A DNA stretch of 64,000 nucleotides from Blastococcus saxobsidens DD2 (GTDB taxonomy: Bacteria; Actinomycetota; Actinomycetes; Mycobacteriales; Geodermatophilaceae), in contig NC_016943.1 of NCBI RefSeq assembly GCF_000284015.1, positions 4,071,541 to 4,135,540 on the forward strand, written 5' to 3'. The position numbers and the translations under genes are program-made. Of this stretch, positions 52,549-61,615 are shown in pieces; positions within the stretch are counted from its first letter, which is position 1, and every line of letters begins with the position of its first letter. The notes beneath the pieces were generated by a model. That model saw only the letters and a program-made list of their open reading frames with translations. It was not told where the DNA came from and ran no database searches.

Positions 52549-52626
52549 GTCCTGGCTCACCGCACGGGGTCCTGGCTCACGGTCGACGGTGAGCCAGGAC
52601 CACTGATGACCAGGTCACCTGATCAT
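52549..52626 (-). repeat. second repeat family, copy 2 (after glmS)
   Basis: Same 78-base element as at 40793: GTCCTGGCTCAC twice, with GTGAGCCAGGAC making a hairpin, then ACCAGGT-C-ACCTGAT. A handful of bases differ, mostly in the loop. It lies 12 bases after the glmS stop, in the same orientation to glmS as copy 1 has to groEL. Confidence 0.88.
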
Positions 52627-52638
52627 CATCGAGCGAGT

Positions 52639-54501
52639 TCACTCGACGGTGACGCTCTTGGCCAGGTTCCGCGGCTGGTCGACGTCGTAGCCGCGCGTGT
52701 CGGCGATCTCGCAGGCCAGGATCTGCAGCGGCACGGTGGTCACGACCGGCGCGAGCAGGGTCGGCGTGCGCGGCACCCGGATGAGGTGGTCGGCGTAGGG
52801 GACGACGTCGTCGTCGCCCTCCTCGGCGATCACGATCGTGCGCGCCCCGCGGGCCCGGACCTCCTGGATGTTCGAGACGACCTTGCCGTGCACCGAGTTG
52901 CGGCTGCGCGGCGACGGCACGACGACGACCACGGGGGTGCCCTGGTCGATGACCGCGATCGGCCCGTGCTTGAGCTCGCCCGCCGCGAACCCCTCGGCGT
53001 GGATGTAGGCCAGCTCCTTGAGCTTCAGCGCGCCCTCGAGCGCCACCGGGAAGCCGACGTGCCGGCCGAGGAAGAGGACCGTGTTCGCGTCGGCCAGCGA
53101 CCGGGCGAGCTCCCGCACCGGCTCCATGCCGGTCAGCACCTCGGCGACTGCGTCGGGCAGCCCGCGCAGGTCGTCGACGATCGAGGCGATCTCGTCCTCG
53201 AACTTCATGCCGCGCACCTGGGCCAGGAACAGGCCGACCAGGTAGCAGGCGACGAGCTGGGTGAGGAAGCCCTTGGTCGAGGCGACGGCGATCTCCGGGC
53301 CGGCGTGGGTGTAGAGCACGGCGTCCGACTCACGCGGGATGGTGGAGCCGTTGGCGTTGCAGATGGCCAGCACGCGGGCCTTCTGGTCCTTCGCGTGCCG
53401 GAGGGCCATCAGCGTGTCCATCGTCTCGCCGGACTGGCTGATGACGACGACGAGCGTGGAGCGGTCCAGGACCGGGTCGCGGTAGCGGAACTCGCTGGCG
53501 ACCTCGACCTCGACGGGGATGCGGGTCCAGTGCTCGATGGCGTACTTGGCGATCAGGCCCGCGTGGTAGGCGGTGCCGCACGCCACGACGAAGACCTTGT
53601 CGATGTCCCGCAGTTCCTGGTCCGACAGCCGGACCTCGTCGAGGACGAGCTCGCCGTCCTCGCCCAACCGACCCAGGAGGGTGTCGGCGATCGCCTGGGG
53701 CTGCTCGGCGATCTCCTTGAGCATGAACCAGTCGTAGCCGCCCTTCTCCGCGGCGGCAGCGTCCCAGTCGACCGTGTAGGCGGTGGGCTCGGCCGGCGTG
53801 CCGTCGAAGCCGGTGACGGTCAGGCCACGGGTGCGGTCGATCTCGACGACCTGGTCCTGCCCGAGCTCGCGTGCCTGGCGGGTGTGCCCGATGAAGGCGG
53901 CGACGTCGGACCCCAGGAAGTACTCACCGTCGCCGATGCCGACGACGAGCGGACTGCTGCGCCGGGCCGCGACCAGCGTGTCGGGCTCGGCCACGTGCGT
54001 GGCGACGAGGGTGAACGCGCCCTCCAGCCGCTGGCAGACCGCGCGCATCGCCTCGGCGAGCCGGCCCTCACCCGCGGGGGTGGACTCGTACACCGCCGCC
54101 AGCAGGTGGGCGACCACCTCGGTGTCGGTCTCGGAGGTGAACTCGACGCCGGCCGCCTCGCACTCGGCTCGCAGCGCGGCGAAGTTCTCGATGATCCCGT
54201 TGTGGATCACCGCGACCGACCCGTCGGCGGAGACGTGCGGGTGCGCGTTGCGGTCGGTCGGACCGCCGTGGGTGGCCCATCGGGTGTGCCCGATGCCGAT
54301 GGTGGACTCCGGTAGCGGCCGGTCGGCCAGCACCTTCTCCAGGTTGGCGAGCTTGCCGGCCTTCTTCGCCGAAGAGACGACGTCGTCGGCGACGACAGCG
54401 ATGCCCGCCGAGTCGTAGCCGCGGTACTCCAACCGGCGAAGGCCTTCCAGGACGACGCCCACCGCGTCCTGAGGGCCGACGTATCCCACGATGCCGCACA
54501 T
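52639..54501 (-). CDS. glmS: glucosamine-6-phosphate synthase
   Basis: This enzyme makes glucosamine-6-phosphate from fructose-6-phosphate and glutamine, the entry step to cell-wall amino sugars. The 620-residue protein begins MCGIVGYVG, with Cys 2 the N-terminal glutaminase nucleophile. Two SIS domains follow from about residue 290; VVISQSGETMDTLMALRHA and the C-terminal QPRNLAKSVTVE are typical. glmM lies upstream on the same strand. The leader between them holds a partial repeat copy and no glmS ribozyme that I can see. Confidence 0.96.
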   Translation of the reverse strand: MCGIVGYVGPQDAVGVVLEGLRRLEYRGYDSAGIAVVADDVVSSAKKAGKLANLEKVLADRPLPESTIGIGHTRWATHGGPTDRNAHPHVSADGSVAVIHNGIIENFAALRAECEAAGVEFTSETDTEVVAHLLAAVYESTPAGEGRLAEAMRAVCQRLEGAFTLVATHVAEPDTLVAARRSSPLVVGIGDGEYFLGSDVAAFIGHTRQARELGQDQVVEIDRTRGLTVTGFDGTPAEPTAYTVDWDAAAAEKGGYDWFMLKEIAEQPQAIADTLLGRLGEDGELVLDEVRLSDQELRDIDKVFVVACGTAYHAGLIAKYAIEHWTRIPVEVEVASEFRYRDPVLDRSTLVVVISQSGETMDTLMALRHAKDQKARVLAICNANGSTIPRESDAVLYTHAGPEIAVASTKGFLTQLVACYLVGLFLAQVRGMKFEDEIASIVDDLRGLPDAVAEVLTGMEPVRELARSLADANTVLFLGRHVGFPVALEGALKLKELAYIHAEGFAAGELKHGPIAVIDQGTPVVVVVPSPRSRNSVHGKVVSNIQEVRARGARTIVIAEEGDDDVVPYADHLIRVPRTPTLLAPVVTTVPLQILACEIADTRGYDVDQPRNLAKSVTVE

Positions 54502-54589
54502 TTGACCCAGGCTACCGGCAGTGGCGGACCGATCCGTCCACAACACGTTCCTGCTGCGCAGTACACCGCCACCACTGGCCGTCCCCTGT

Positions 54590-54665
54590 CACGCCGAGCC
54601 CAGCAGTCACACCTCACGGGACTCCTCCGGGCCGCACTTGGTGCGACGGGGAGGGTCCCGTCAAG
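54590..54665 (+). repeat. partial junction repeat, copy E
   Basis: TCACACCTCACGGGACTCC, then TCCGGGCCGCACTTGG and TGCGACGG align with the tail of copy A read on the plus strand (TCACGCCTGCGCGGACCC, TCCGGGCCCACTCGG, CGTGACGG). The hairpin half is missing. It lies between glmM and glmS, the only copy not at a convergent junction. Confidence 0.5.
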
Positions 54666-54667
54666 AG

Positions 54668-56011
54668 CTAACCGACGTTCGCAACCACGGTCGCCAGGTG
54701 CCGGGCCATCGCGTCGGCCTGCTCCTGGGTGGGCGCCTCGATCATCACCCGCACCAGCTGCTCGGTGCCCGAGGGCCGCAGCAGCACCCGGCCGGAGTCG
54801 CCGAGCTCAGCTGCCACGGCGTTGACCGCGGCGGCGACCTCGTCGCTCGCGGCCACGGCCAGCCGGTCCTGCACCGGGACGTTGACCAGCACCTGCGGCA
54901 GCCGTCGCACCACCGACGCGAGCTCGGCGAGCGAGGAGCCGGTCTCGGCCATGCGGGAGAGCAGGGCCAGCCCGGTGAGCAGACCGTCGCCGGTGGTGGC
55001 GTGCTCGAGGAAGACCAGGTGCCCGCTCTGCTCGCCGCCCAGGCTGAGGTCCTGGGTCCGCAGCGCCTCCAGCACGTACCGGTCTCCCACGGCGGTCGTG
55101 TGCACCGTGATCCCGGCGTCGCGCATGGTGTGGTGGAAGCCCAGGTTGCTCATCACCGTCGCCACCACGGCGTCGGACTTCAGCGCGCCCCGCTCGTGCA
55201 GCAAGAGCGCGCAGATGGCGAGGATGGCGTCGCCGTCGACGACCTCACCGGTCGCCGTGACGGCCAGGCAGCGGTCGGCGTCGCCGTCGTGGGCGATGCC
55301 GATGTCGGCACCCCGCTCACGGACCGCCTCGGCGAGCGGGCCCAGGTGCGTGGAGCCGACGCCGTCGTTGATGTTCCAGCCGTCGGGTGTGCAGCCGATG
55401 GCGTGCACCGTGGCGCCGGCGCGGCGATAGACCTCCGGTGCCGCGGTGGCGGCTGCGCCGTGCGCTGCGTCGACCACCACCGTCAGGCCGCTCAGCGGCC
55501 GGTCGACGGTGGTCAGCAGGTGCTCGACGTAGGCGTCGGTCGCGTCGGTGAGGGCGCGGACCCGACCGATCCCTGCCCCCGTGGGGCGGTGCCCGTCGGA
55601 CGAGCCGGAGGCCACGGTCTGCTCGATGGCGGCCTCGACGGCGTCGGGCAGCTTGTGCCCGCCCCGGCTGAACAGCTTGATGCCGTTGTCGGGCATCGGG
55701 TTGTGGCTGGCCGAGATCATGATGCCCAGGTCGGCATCGCTGCGGCCGGTGAGATAGGCGAGGGCTGGCGTGGGGACCACCCCGGCAAGGAGCACCTCGG
55801 CGCCCGCGCTGGTGAGGCCGGCGACGACTGCGGCCTCGAGCATCTCCCCGCTGGCACGTGGGTCACGGCCGACGACCGCGACGGGACGCGAGGTCCCGTC
55901 GCGGTCGGCGAGGACGCTTGCGGCGGCACGTGCCACCGCGAGGGCCAGCTCCGGCGTGAGGTCGGAGTTGGCCCGACCCCGGACGCCGTCGGTCCCGAAC
56001 AGGCGACCCAC
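54668..56011 (-). CDS. glmM: phosphoglucosamine mutase
   Basis: This enzyme converts glucosamine-6-phosphate to glucosamine-1-phosphate, the step after GlmS. The 447-residue protein begins [14 protein letters not shown], has the phosphoserine in [15 protein letters not shown] near residue 101, the metal loop [10 protein letters not shown] near residue 240 and the C-terminal [15 protein letters not shown]. It starts 11 bases after rpsI, so rplM-rpsI-glmM is probably one transcript. Confidence 0.96.
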   Translation of the reverse strand: MGRLFGTDGVRGRANSDLTPELALAVARAAASVLADRDGTSRPVAVVGRDPRASGEMLEAAVVAGLTSAGAEVLLAGVVPTPALAYLTGRSDADLGIMISASHNPMPDNGIKLFSRGGHKLPDAVEAAIEQTVASGSSDGHRPTGAGIGRVRALTDATDAYVEHLLTTVDRPLSGLTVVVDAAHGAAATAAPEVYRRAGATVHAIGCTPDGWNINDGVGSTHLGPLAEAVRERGADIGIAHDGDADRCLAVTATGEVVDGDAILAICALLLHERGALKSDAVVATVMSNLGFHHTMRDAGITVHTTAVGDRYVLEALRTQDLSLGGEQSGHLVFLEHATTGDGLLTGLALLSRMAETGSSLAELASVVRRLPQVLVNVPVQDRLAVAASDEVAAAVNAVAAELGDSGRVLLRPSGTEQLVRVMIEAPTQEQADAMARHLATVVANVG

Positions 56012-56022
56012 GGACGTGCCGG

Positions 56023-56442
56023 TCAGCGCTTGGAGTACTGGGGCGCCTTGCGGGCCTTCTTGAGCCCGTACTTCTTGCGCTCGGTGACGCGGGGGTCACG
56101 GGTGAGGAAGCCGGCCTTCTTGAGGGCCGGGCGGTCATCGGGCTCGACCTCGATGAGGGCTCGGGCGATGGCCAGGCGCAGCGCGCCGGCCTGACCCGAG
56201 ACGCCGCCACCGTGGAGCAGGCCGACGACGTCGTACTGCTCGGCCTTCTCCAGGATCACGAACGGCTCGCGGATGAGCTGCTGGTGGACCTTGTTCGGGA
56301 AGTACTCCTCGATGGTGCGGCCGTTGAGCTTGAACTGGCCGGTGCCGGGCAGCAGCCGCACGCGGACGACGGCCTCCTTGCGCCGGCCCACGGTCTGCAC
56401 CGGACGCCCCTCGGCGTCGGTCACGGTCAGGGCGGAGGTCAC
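56023..56442 (-). CDS. rpsI: 30S ribosomal protein S9
   Basis: Small-subunit protein whose C-terminal tail reaches the P site. The 139 residues include [16 protein letters not shown] near residue 18, [21 protein letters not shown] in parts, and the ending [12 protein letters not shown], all diagnostic. The GTG overlaps the rplM stop by four bases. Confidence 0.97.
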   Translation of the reverse strand: MTSALTVTDAEGRPVQTVGRRKEAVVRVRLLPGTGQFKLNGRTIEEYFPNKVHQQLIREPFVILEKAEQYDVVGLLHGGGVSGQAGALRLAIARALIEVEPDDRPALKKAGFLTRDPRVTERKKYGLKKARKAPQYSKR

Positions 56443-56882
56443 TGGGCCACCTGCTTGATCTCGTAGGTCTGGGGCTGCTGCGCAGCGTGCGGGTGCTCCG
56501 GGCCGGCGTAGACCTTGAGCTTCTTGAGCATCTGCCGCCCGAGCGTGTTGTGCGGGAGCATGCCCTTGATCGCGCGCTCGATGACGCGGTCGGGGTGCGT
56601 GCGCAGCTGGTCGCCCACGTTGATGGTCTTGAGACCACCCGGGTGACCCGAGTGCCGGTAGGCGACCTTGTCGTCGCGCTTGGACCCGGTCAAGGCGACC
56701 TTGCCGGCGTTGACGATGACGACGAAGTCGCCGACGTCCACGTGCGGGGCGTACTGGGGCTTGTGCTTGCCGCGCAGGAGCTGCGCGGTCTGGCTGGCCA
56801 GTCGACCGAGCACCACGTCAGTGGCGTCGATGACGTGCCAGGCCCGGGCTACCTCGCCGGGCTTGGGGGTGTACGTGCGCAC
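56439..56882 (-). CDS. rplM: 50S ribosomal protein L13
   Basis: Large-subunit protein of 147 residues. [16 protein letters not shown] near residue 15 and [16 protein letters not shown] near residue 53 are diagnostic, with [18 protein letters not shown] later. AAGGAG lies ten bases before the GTG. A -10-like TATCGT at 56994-56999 (minus strand) would give a leader of about 105 bases that contains the direct repeat CCGGCTGG twice. Confidence 0.97.
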   Translation of the reverse strand: MRTYTPKPGEVARAWHVIDATDVVLGRLASQTAQLLRGKHKPQYAPHVDVGDFVVIVNAGKVALTGSKRDDKVAYRHSGHPGGLKTINVGDQLRTHPDRVIERAIKGMLPHNTLGRQMLKKLKVYAGPEHPHAAQQPQTYEIKQVAQ

Positions 56883-57032
56883 GGCACTCGACTCCTTGCG
56901 TCGTCGTCCGGATGGCTGGTGGGATCGCCTCACCGAGCACGGGAGACAGGAACGACGCGCGGGCACCAGCCGGCTTGCGCGCGCCAGCCGGTCACGATAC
57001 CAGCAGCGCCGGAGCGGCTCCCCCGCCCGCGG

Positions 57033-57521
57033 TCAGACCACCTCGCGCAGCCGCCCGGTGTCGACGTCGTAGACCGTCCCCCGCACCTCGGCGGCGAACA
57101 GGTACGGGGACTCACGCACCAGCCGCACCGACTCGCGGACGTCCTCGTCGACGTCGGCGAAGGCGCGCATCGGCCACGGCGGGCGCTGCCCGGTCGCCTG
57201 CTCGACCTGGTCGGCGAAGGCGGCCTCATCAGCCCCGGCCAGCCCGCAGCGGGTGTGGTGGACCAGCAGCACCTCGCGGGTGCCGAGCACGTGCTGGGAG
57301 ATGGCCAGCGAGCGCAGCACGTCGTCGGTCACCACGCCACCCGCGTTCCGGATGACGTGCGCCTCGCCGGGTGCGAGACCCAGCAGCCGGTAGACGTCCA
57401 TCCGGGCGTCCATGCACGCCACCACGGCCACGCCCCGGGCCGGGCGCGCCGGTCCGGCGTCGCCCGAGACCTGCTGCGCCCACTCCGCGTTCGCCTCGAG
57501 CATCCGGTCGATCTCAGCCAC
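57033..57521 (-). CDS. beta-class carbonic anhydrase
   Basis: A 162-residue zinc enzyme that hydrates CO2. The zinc ligands and dyad are seen in VVACMDARMDVY (Cys, Asp, Arg near residue 36) and LVHHTRCG (His, Cys near residue 88). It resembles the short actinobacterial type such as M. tuberculosis Rv1284. TACCGT lies six bases before the GTG, so a leaderless start is likely, although the start also overlaps the kinase gene by eight bases. Confidence 0.9.
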   Translation of the reverse strand: MAEIDRMLEANAEWAQQVSGDAGPARPARGVAVVACMDARMDVYRLLGLAPGEAHVIRNAGGVVTDDVLRSLAISQHVLGTREVLLVHHTRCGLAGADEAAFADQVEQATGQRPPWPMRAFADVDEDVRESVRLVRESPYLFAAEVRGTVYDVDTGRLREVV

Positions 57522-58524
57522 GGCCGGACGGTATCCGGACGCCGTGGCGGTCGCGCTCCCGGGCGATCGCCTCGGCCAGCGCGGCCGGGTCCAGCGATGG
57601 CCGGCCCCCCGCGTGCGCGACCGTCGAGGCCGCCGCCGCCGCGCCCAGCCACGCCGCCTCCTCCGGACCGCCCCGGCCGCGCAGCGCCGCGACGAGCCCC
57701 GCCACCCACGCGTCCCCGGCCCCGGTGGGATCGACCGTGGAGCCACCCAGCCGCGGCACGAGCACCTCGCCGTCGGCCCAGGCCGGGTCGACCTCCCCCG
57801 CCCCCGCCGCGGCGCCGGGGGCCGGGCCGGCGCGCCACGCCACGAGGTCGCCCGGCTCGCCGACCGCCAGCGCCACCATGCGCGGCCCGGCCGAGAGCAG
57901 CTGCGCGGCGGCGTCGCGTGCGTCGTCGGGACCGGACAGCCGGCGGCCCACCAGGAGCTCGATCTCGGCGGCGTCGGCCCGGATGACGTCCGCGCGCCCG
58001 AGCACCGCGTCCCGGGTCGCCTCGTCCTCCGGAGCCCCGTCGGCCACCACGAGCGCCGTCCGCGACGCTCGCTCCAGCGCCGCGCGCACGGCCGCGCCCG
58101 GTTGCTGCAGCTGGAGGCTCAGCACCTGGCAGCCCGCGACCGTCCCCCCGGCGGCGGCCACGTCGGCGGGGGTGAGCAGCGCACCGGGCGGGACGTCCTC
58201 GACCAGCCGTCGCCGGCCGCCGTCCTCGACCAGGTCCAGCAGGAGCGCGGTCGGCGTGCCCGGACGGGCAACGACGCCGGAGACGTCGATCCCGTCGGCT
58301 GCGGCCTGCGCCAGCACGTCCCGCCCCGGGGCGTCGTCACCGACGACGCCGACCAGCACCACCGGGACGCCGAGCTGCGCGAGCGCGACCGCCTGGTTGG
58401 CCCCCTTGCCACCGAGCAGCTCCCGCCGCTCCGAGGCCGCGACCGAACCGCCGGCGGCGGGCAGCTCGGCCACTCGCAGCACGAGGTCCCGGCCGATCTG
58501 CCCGAGCACGACGACGTCGGCCAT
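57514..58524 (-). CDS. PfkB family sugar kinase (ribokinase-like)
   Basis: A 336-residue ribokinase-fold kinase. Near the N-terminus ELLGGKGANQAVALAQLG (residue 35) is the sugar-binding signature and near the C-terminus STVDPTGAGDAWVAG (residue 264) carries the catalytic Asp and anion hole. Ribose, adenosine or another sugar could be the substrate. A strong GGGGAGGGGACC precedes the ATG. It is divergent from moeA. Confidence 0.88.
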   Translation of the reverse strand: MADVVVLGQIGRDLVLRVAELPAAGGSVAASERRELLGGKGANQAVALAQLGVPVVLVGVVGDDAPGRDVLAQAAADGIDVSGVVARPGTPTALLLDLVEDGGRRRLVEDVPPGALLTPADVAAAGGTVAGCQVLSLQLQQPGAAVRAALERASRTALVVADGAPEDEATRDAVLGRADVIRADAAEIELLVGRRLSGPDDARDAAAQLLSAGPRMVALAVGEPGDLVAWRAGPAPGAAAGAGEVDPAWADGEVLVPRLGGSTVDPTGAGDAWVAGLVAALRGRGGPEEAAWLGAAAAASTVAHAGGRPSLDPAALAEAIARERDRHGVRIPSGRG

Positions 58525-58586
58525 CAGGTCCCCTCCCCGCCGGGTCCCCGGCGCGACCCGGCCGGCGATCAGCGAGGATGTGCCCC

Positions 58587-59789
58587 GTGCGCACGGTCGA
58601 GGAACACCAGGCGGTCGTGAACGCCCTGCTGCCCGCGTCCCCGGAGGAGACCGTGCCGCTCGCGGCGGCGCACGGGCGCGTGCTCGCCCGGGACGTCGTC
58701 GCGCGGGTACCGCTGCCCGGCTTCGACAACTCGGCGATGGACGGCTACGCCGCCCGCTGGGCCGAGGTGGGCGGCGCCGGGCACTCCCCCGTGCGGCTGC
58801 CGGTGGCCGAGGACATCCCGGCGGGACGGACCGACGTCGTCCTCCTGGAGCCGGGGACCGTGCACCGCATCATGACCGGCGCACCACTGCCCCCGGGGGC
58901 CGACGTCGTCGTCCCCGTGGAGTCCACCGACGGCGGCACCGACGTCGTGGAGCTGCGCGACTGCCCGCCCGCCGGGAGCCACCTGCGGCGCGCCGGCGAG
59001 GACATCGCCGCAGGCACCGTCGCGCTGGCCGCGGGGGCGCCGCTGGGGGCGTCCCAACTGGGGCTGGCCGCCGCCGTGGGGGCCACCGGGCTGCCGGTCC
59101 GCCGCCGCCCCCGCGTGCTGGTCCTCTCCACGGGCAGCGAGCTCGTCGCCCCCGGGGAGGAGCTTGCCCCCGGGCAGATCTACGAGTCCAACTCCACCCT
59201 GCTCGCCGCGGCCGTCGACGAGGCCGGTGGCCTCCCCCGCCGGCTGCACTTCGTGCCCGACGACGTCGACCAGTTCCTCGCCACCGTGCGGGCGGAGCTG
59301 GCGACGGCGGACCTGCTGGTCACCAGCGGGGGCGTGAGCGCCGGCGCGTACGAGGTGGTCAAGGACGCCTTCCGGACGCTGGGCACCGTCGAGTTCGGCA
59401 AGGTGGCCATGCAGCCCGGTGGACCCCAGGGGGCCGGCACCGTCGACGGCGTCCCGGTGATCACGCTGCCCGGCAACCCGGTGAGCGCCTTCGTGTCGTT
59501 CGAGGTCTTCGTCCGCCCGGCCCTGCGCCGCGCCCTCGGGCACGCCGACCCCGACCGGCTGCGGGTGCCCGCACGGCTCGCCGGGCCGCTGCGCTCCCCG
59601 GCCGGACGCCGCCAGTTCCTGCGCGGCCGCTACGACGGCGGGGTGGTGTCCCAGGTGGGCGGCCCCGGCTCGCACCTGGTCGCGCACCTGGCCCGCGCGA
59701 ACTGCCTGGTCGTCGTCCCCGAGGACGTGACCGGACTGCCCGCCGGCGCCGAGGTCGACGTCGTGCTGATCGAGGGAGCCCTCCGATGA
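58587..59789 (+). CDS. moeA: molybdopterin molybdotransferase MoeA
   Basis: This enzyme inserts molybdate into adenylylated molybdopterin. The 400-residue protein has LPGFDNSAMDGYA near residue 45, the central VLSTGSELVAPGE near residue 180, TSGGVSAGAYEVVKDAF near residue 250 and LPGNPVSAFVSFEVFV near residue 295. The GTG at 58587 is preferred because AGGA lies eight bases upstream; an ATG at 58578 adds three residues. Its stop overlaps the moaC start (ATGA), opening a moeA-moaC-mog unit. Confidence 0.93.
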   Translation: MRTVEEHQAVVNALLPASPEETVPLAAAHGRVLARDVVARVPLPGFDNSAMDGYAARWAEVGGAGHSPVRLPVAEDIPAGRTDVVLLEPGTVHRIMTGAPLPPGADVVVPVESTDGGTDVVELRDCPPAGSHLRRAGEDIAAGTVALAAGAPLGASQLGLAAAVGATGLPVRRRPRVLVLSTGSELVAPGEELAPGQIYESNSTLLAAAVDEAGGLPRRLHFVPDDVDQFLATVRAELATADLLVTSGGVSAGAYEVVKDAFRTLGTVEFGKVAMQPGGPQGAGTVDGVPVITLPGNPVSAFVSFEVFVRPALRRALGHADPDRLRVPARLAGPLRSPAGRRQFLRGRYDGGVVSQVGGPGSHLVAHLARANCLVVVPEDVTGLPAGAEVDVVLIEGALR

Positions 59790-60259
59790 CCGAGCCACGC
59801 CTCACCCACGTCGACGAGAGCGGCGCCGCCCGGATGGTGGACGTGAGCGCCAAGGCGGTCACCGCACGCGAGGCCACCGCCGCGGGTCGGGTGCTGATCA
59901 GTGCCGAGGTGGTCGACCTGCTGCGCGGGAAGGGCGTGCCCAAGGGCGACGCGGTGGCCGTGGCGCGGATCGCCGGCATCGCCGGCGCCAAGCGGACGCC
60001 GGACCTCGTGCCCCTGTGCCACCCGATCGCGCTGCACGGCGTCACCGTCGACATCGAGGTGGCCGACGACGCCGTGGAGATCACCGCCACCGCCCGCACC
60101 GCCGACCGGACCGGCGTGGAGATGGAGGCGCTCACCTCGGTCGCCGTGGCGGGGCTGACGGTGATCGACATGGTCAAGGCCGTCGATCCGCGCGCGACCA
60201 TCACTGACGTGCGGCTGCTGCGCAAGAGCGGCGGAAAGAGCGGGGAGTGGACCCGGTGA
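59786..60259 (+). CDS. moaC: cyclic pyranopterin monophosphate synthase MoaC
   Basis: This enzyme forms cyclic pyranopterin monophosphate from the MoaA product, the first stage of Moco synthesis. The 157-residue protein has MVDVSAKAVTAREATA near residue 17, KRTPDLVPLCHPIAL near residue 70 and TGVEMEALTSVAVAGLTVIDM in parts near residue 110, all MoaC signatures. It overlaps moeA and mog by four bases each. moaA is not in the window. Confidence 0.95.
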   Translation: MTEPRLTHVDESGAARMVDVSAKAVTAREATAAGRVLISAEVVDLLRGKGVPKGDAVAVARIAGIAGAKRTPDLVPLCHPIALHGVTVDIEVADDAVEITATARTADRTGVEMEALTSVAVAGLTVIDMVKAVDPRATITDVRLLRKSGGKSGEWTR

Positions 60260-60750
60260 GCGCTCCCCTGCCGGACGGCGCGCGCGCCGTCGTCGTCACC
60301 GCCTCCAACCGCGCCGCGGCGGGCGTCTACGCGGACCGCAGCGGTCAGGCGCTCGCCGCCGGGCTGCGGGATCTCGGGTTCGTCGTCGCCGGCCCGCACG
60401 TCCGGCCCGACGACGTCGAGGCGCTGGCCGCCGTCCTGCGGGAGGCCGTGGCGTCGGGCGCCGACGTCGTGCTCACCACCGGCGGGACGGGGCTCACCCC
60501 CACCGACGTGACCCCCGAGGCGACCCGCGCGGTCCTGGAGCGGGAGGCTCCCGGCATCGCCGAGGCGGTCCGTCGGTACGGCGAGCCGACGGTGCCGACG
60601 GCGGTGCTCTCCCGCGGTCTGGCCGGCACGGCCGGCCGCACGCTGATCGTCAACCTGCCCGGCTCCACCGGCGGGGTGAAGGACGGGCTGGCCGTCCTCG
60701 GGCCGCTGCTCCCCCACGTCGTCAGCCAGCTCCGCGGCGGCGATCACTAG
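60256..60750 (+). CDS. mog: molybdopterin adenylyltransferase (MogA/MoaB type)
   Basis: This enzyme adenylylates molybdopterin before MoeA acts. The 164-residue protein has VVVTASNRAAAGVYADRSG near residue 11, the signature TTGGTGLTPTDVTPEAT near residue 75 and NLPGSTGGVKDGLAVL near residue 132. The GTG at 60256 overlaps the moaC stop (GTGA). Its end overlaps the converging fdhD by four bases. Confidence 0.93.
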   Translation: MSAPLPDGARAVVVTASNRAAAGVYADRSGQALAAGLRDLGFVVAGPHVRPDDVEALAAVLREAVASGADVVLTTGGTGLTPTDVTPEATRAVLEREAPGIAEAVRRYGEPTVPTAVLSRGLAGTAGRTLIVNLPGSTGGVKDGLAVLGPLLPHVVSQLRGGDH

Positions 60751-61574
60751 TCCAGCTCGAGGCGCTCCTGGTGGGTGTAGACGTTGCAGCCGTCGCCGCG
60801 GAGGAACCCGACCAGGGTGATGCCCACCTCGCGGGCGAGCTCGACGGCCAGGGACGACGGCGCCGACACCGCGGCCAGCACCGGGATGCCGGCCATCGCC
60901 GCTTTCTGGGTCAGCTCGAAGCTGGCCCGCCCGCTCACCATCAGCACGTGGCCGGCCAGCGGCAGCCGGCCGTGCCGGACGCCGTCGCCGATCACCTTGT
61001 CGACGGCGTTGTGCCGGCCGACGTCCTCCCGCAGCGCGACCAGACGCCCGTCGGCCGCGAACAGGCCCGCCGCGTGCAGGCCGCCGGTTTTGGCGAACAC
61101 CTGCTGCTCCGCCCGCAGCCGCTCCGGCAGCACGAGCAGCACCTCGAGCGGCAGGCGCAGGGCGTCGGCAGCGATGTCGAAGGCGGTCTTGGTGCGGATC
61201 GCGTCGATGCTCGCCTTGCCGCAGACCCCGCACGAGCTGGACGTGTAGAAGTTCCGCTCCAGGCCGGTGTCCGGCACCGGCACGCCGGCGGCGAGGTCGA
61301 CGTCGACGACGTTGTAGGTGTTCCTGCCCTCGGCGTCGACGGAGTCGCAGTAGCGCAGCCCCGCCACGTCGCCGGGACCGCCGATCACGCCCTCGGTGGC
61401 GAGGAAACCGTGCACCAGGTCGAAGTCGTCGCCGGGCGTGCGCATGGTGACCGCGAGCGGCGTGCCGTTCAGCCGGATCTCCAGCGGCTCCTCCGCAGCC
61501 ACCGCGTCCGGCCGGGTGGTGCGCTGCTGACCTCGGATGCGCAGCACCGGGGTGCGGCTGGTGACTCGTCCCAC
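60747..61574 (-). CDS. fdhD: formate dehydrogenase sulfurtransferase FdhD
   Basis: This protein passes sulfur from a cysteine desulfurase to the molybdenum cofactor of formate dehydrogenase. The 275-residue protein has the conserved CxxC loop SSSCGVCGKAS near residue 115, VGRHNAVDKVIG near residue 188 and VSGRASFELTQKA near residue 215. The GTG at 61574 is chosen because TACCGT lies seven bases upstream; a GTG at 61592 adds six residues. It implies an FdhF-type enzyme elsewhere. Confidence 0.93.
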   Translation of the reverse strand: MGRVTSRTPVLRIRGQQRTTRPDAVAAEEPLEIRLNGTPLAVTMRTPGDDFDLVHGFLATEGVIGGPGDVAGLRYCDSVDAEGRNTYNVVDVDLAAGVPVPDTGLERNFYTSSSCGVCGKASIDAIRTKTAFDIAADALRLPLEVLLVLPERLRAEQQVFAKTGGLHAAGLFAADGRLVALREDVGRHNAVDKVIGDGVRHGRLPLAGHVLMVSGRASFELTQKAAMAGIPVLAAVSAPSSLAVELAREVGITLVGFLRGDGCNVYTHQERLELD

Positions 61575-61581
61575 GGCGTGG

Positions 61582-61609
61582 ACGGTACCCACGCCCGTCG
61601 GCCTACGGT
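61582..61609. promoter_or_regulatory. compact divergent leaderless promoters of fdhD and mobA
   Basis: The 41 bases between the two starts hold both -10 elements: TACCGT on the minus strand (61582-61587) seven bases from fdhD, and TACGGT on the plus strand (61604-61609) six bases from mobA. Each -35 would fall inside the other gene. Confidence 0.5.
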
Positions 61610-61615
61610 GCTGCC

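Noticed and set aside
50740-54315. A 1191-codon plus-strand frame opposite nnrD, acpS and glmS
   Set aside because: It runs antisense to recognised enzymes, has no domain, and has shadow-like composition.
54502-54667. A glmS ribozyme upstream of glmS
   Set aside because: No ribozyme core is recognisable, and the space is taken by a partial repeat copy. The ribozyme is known mainly from Firmicutes.
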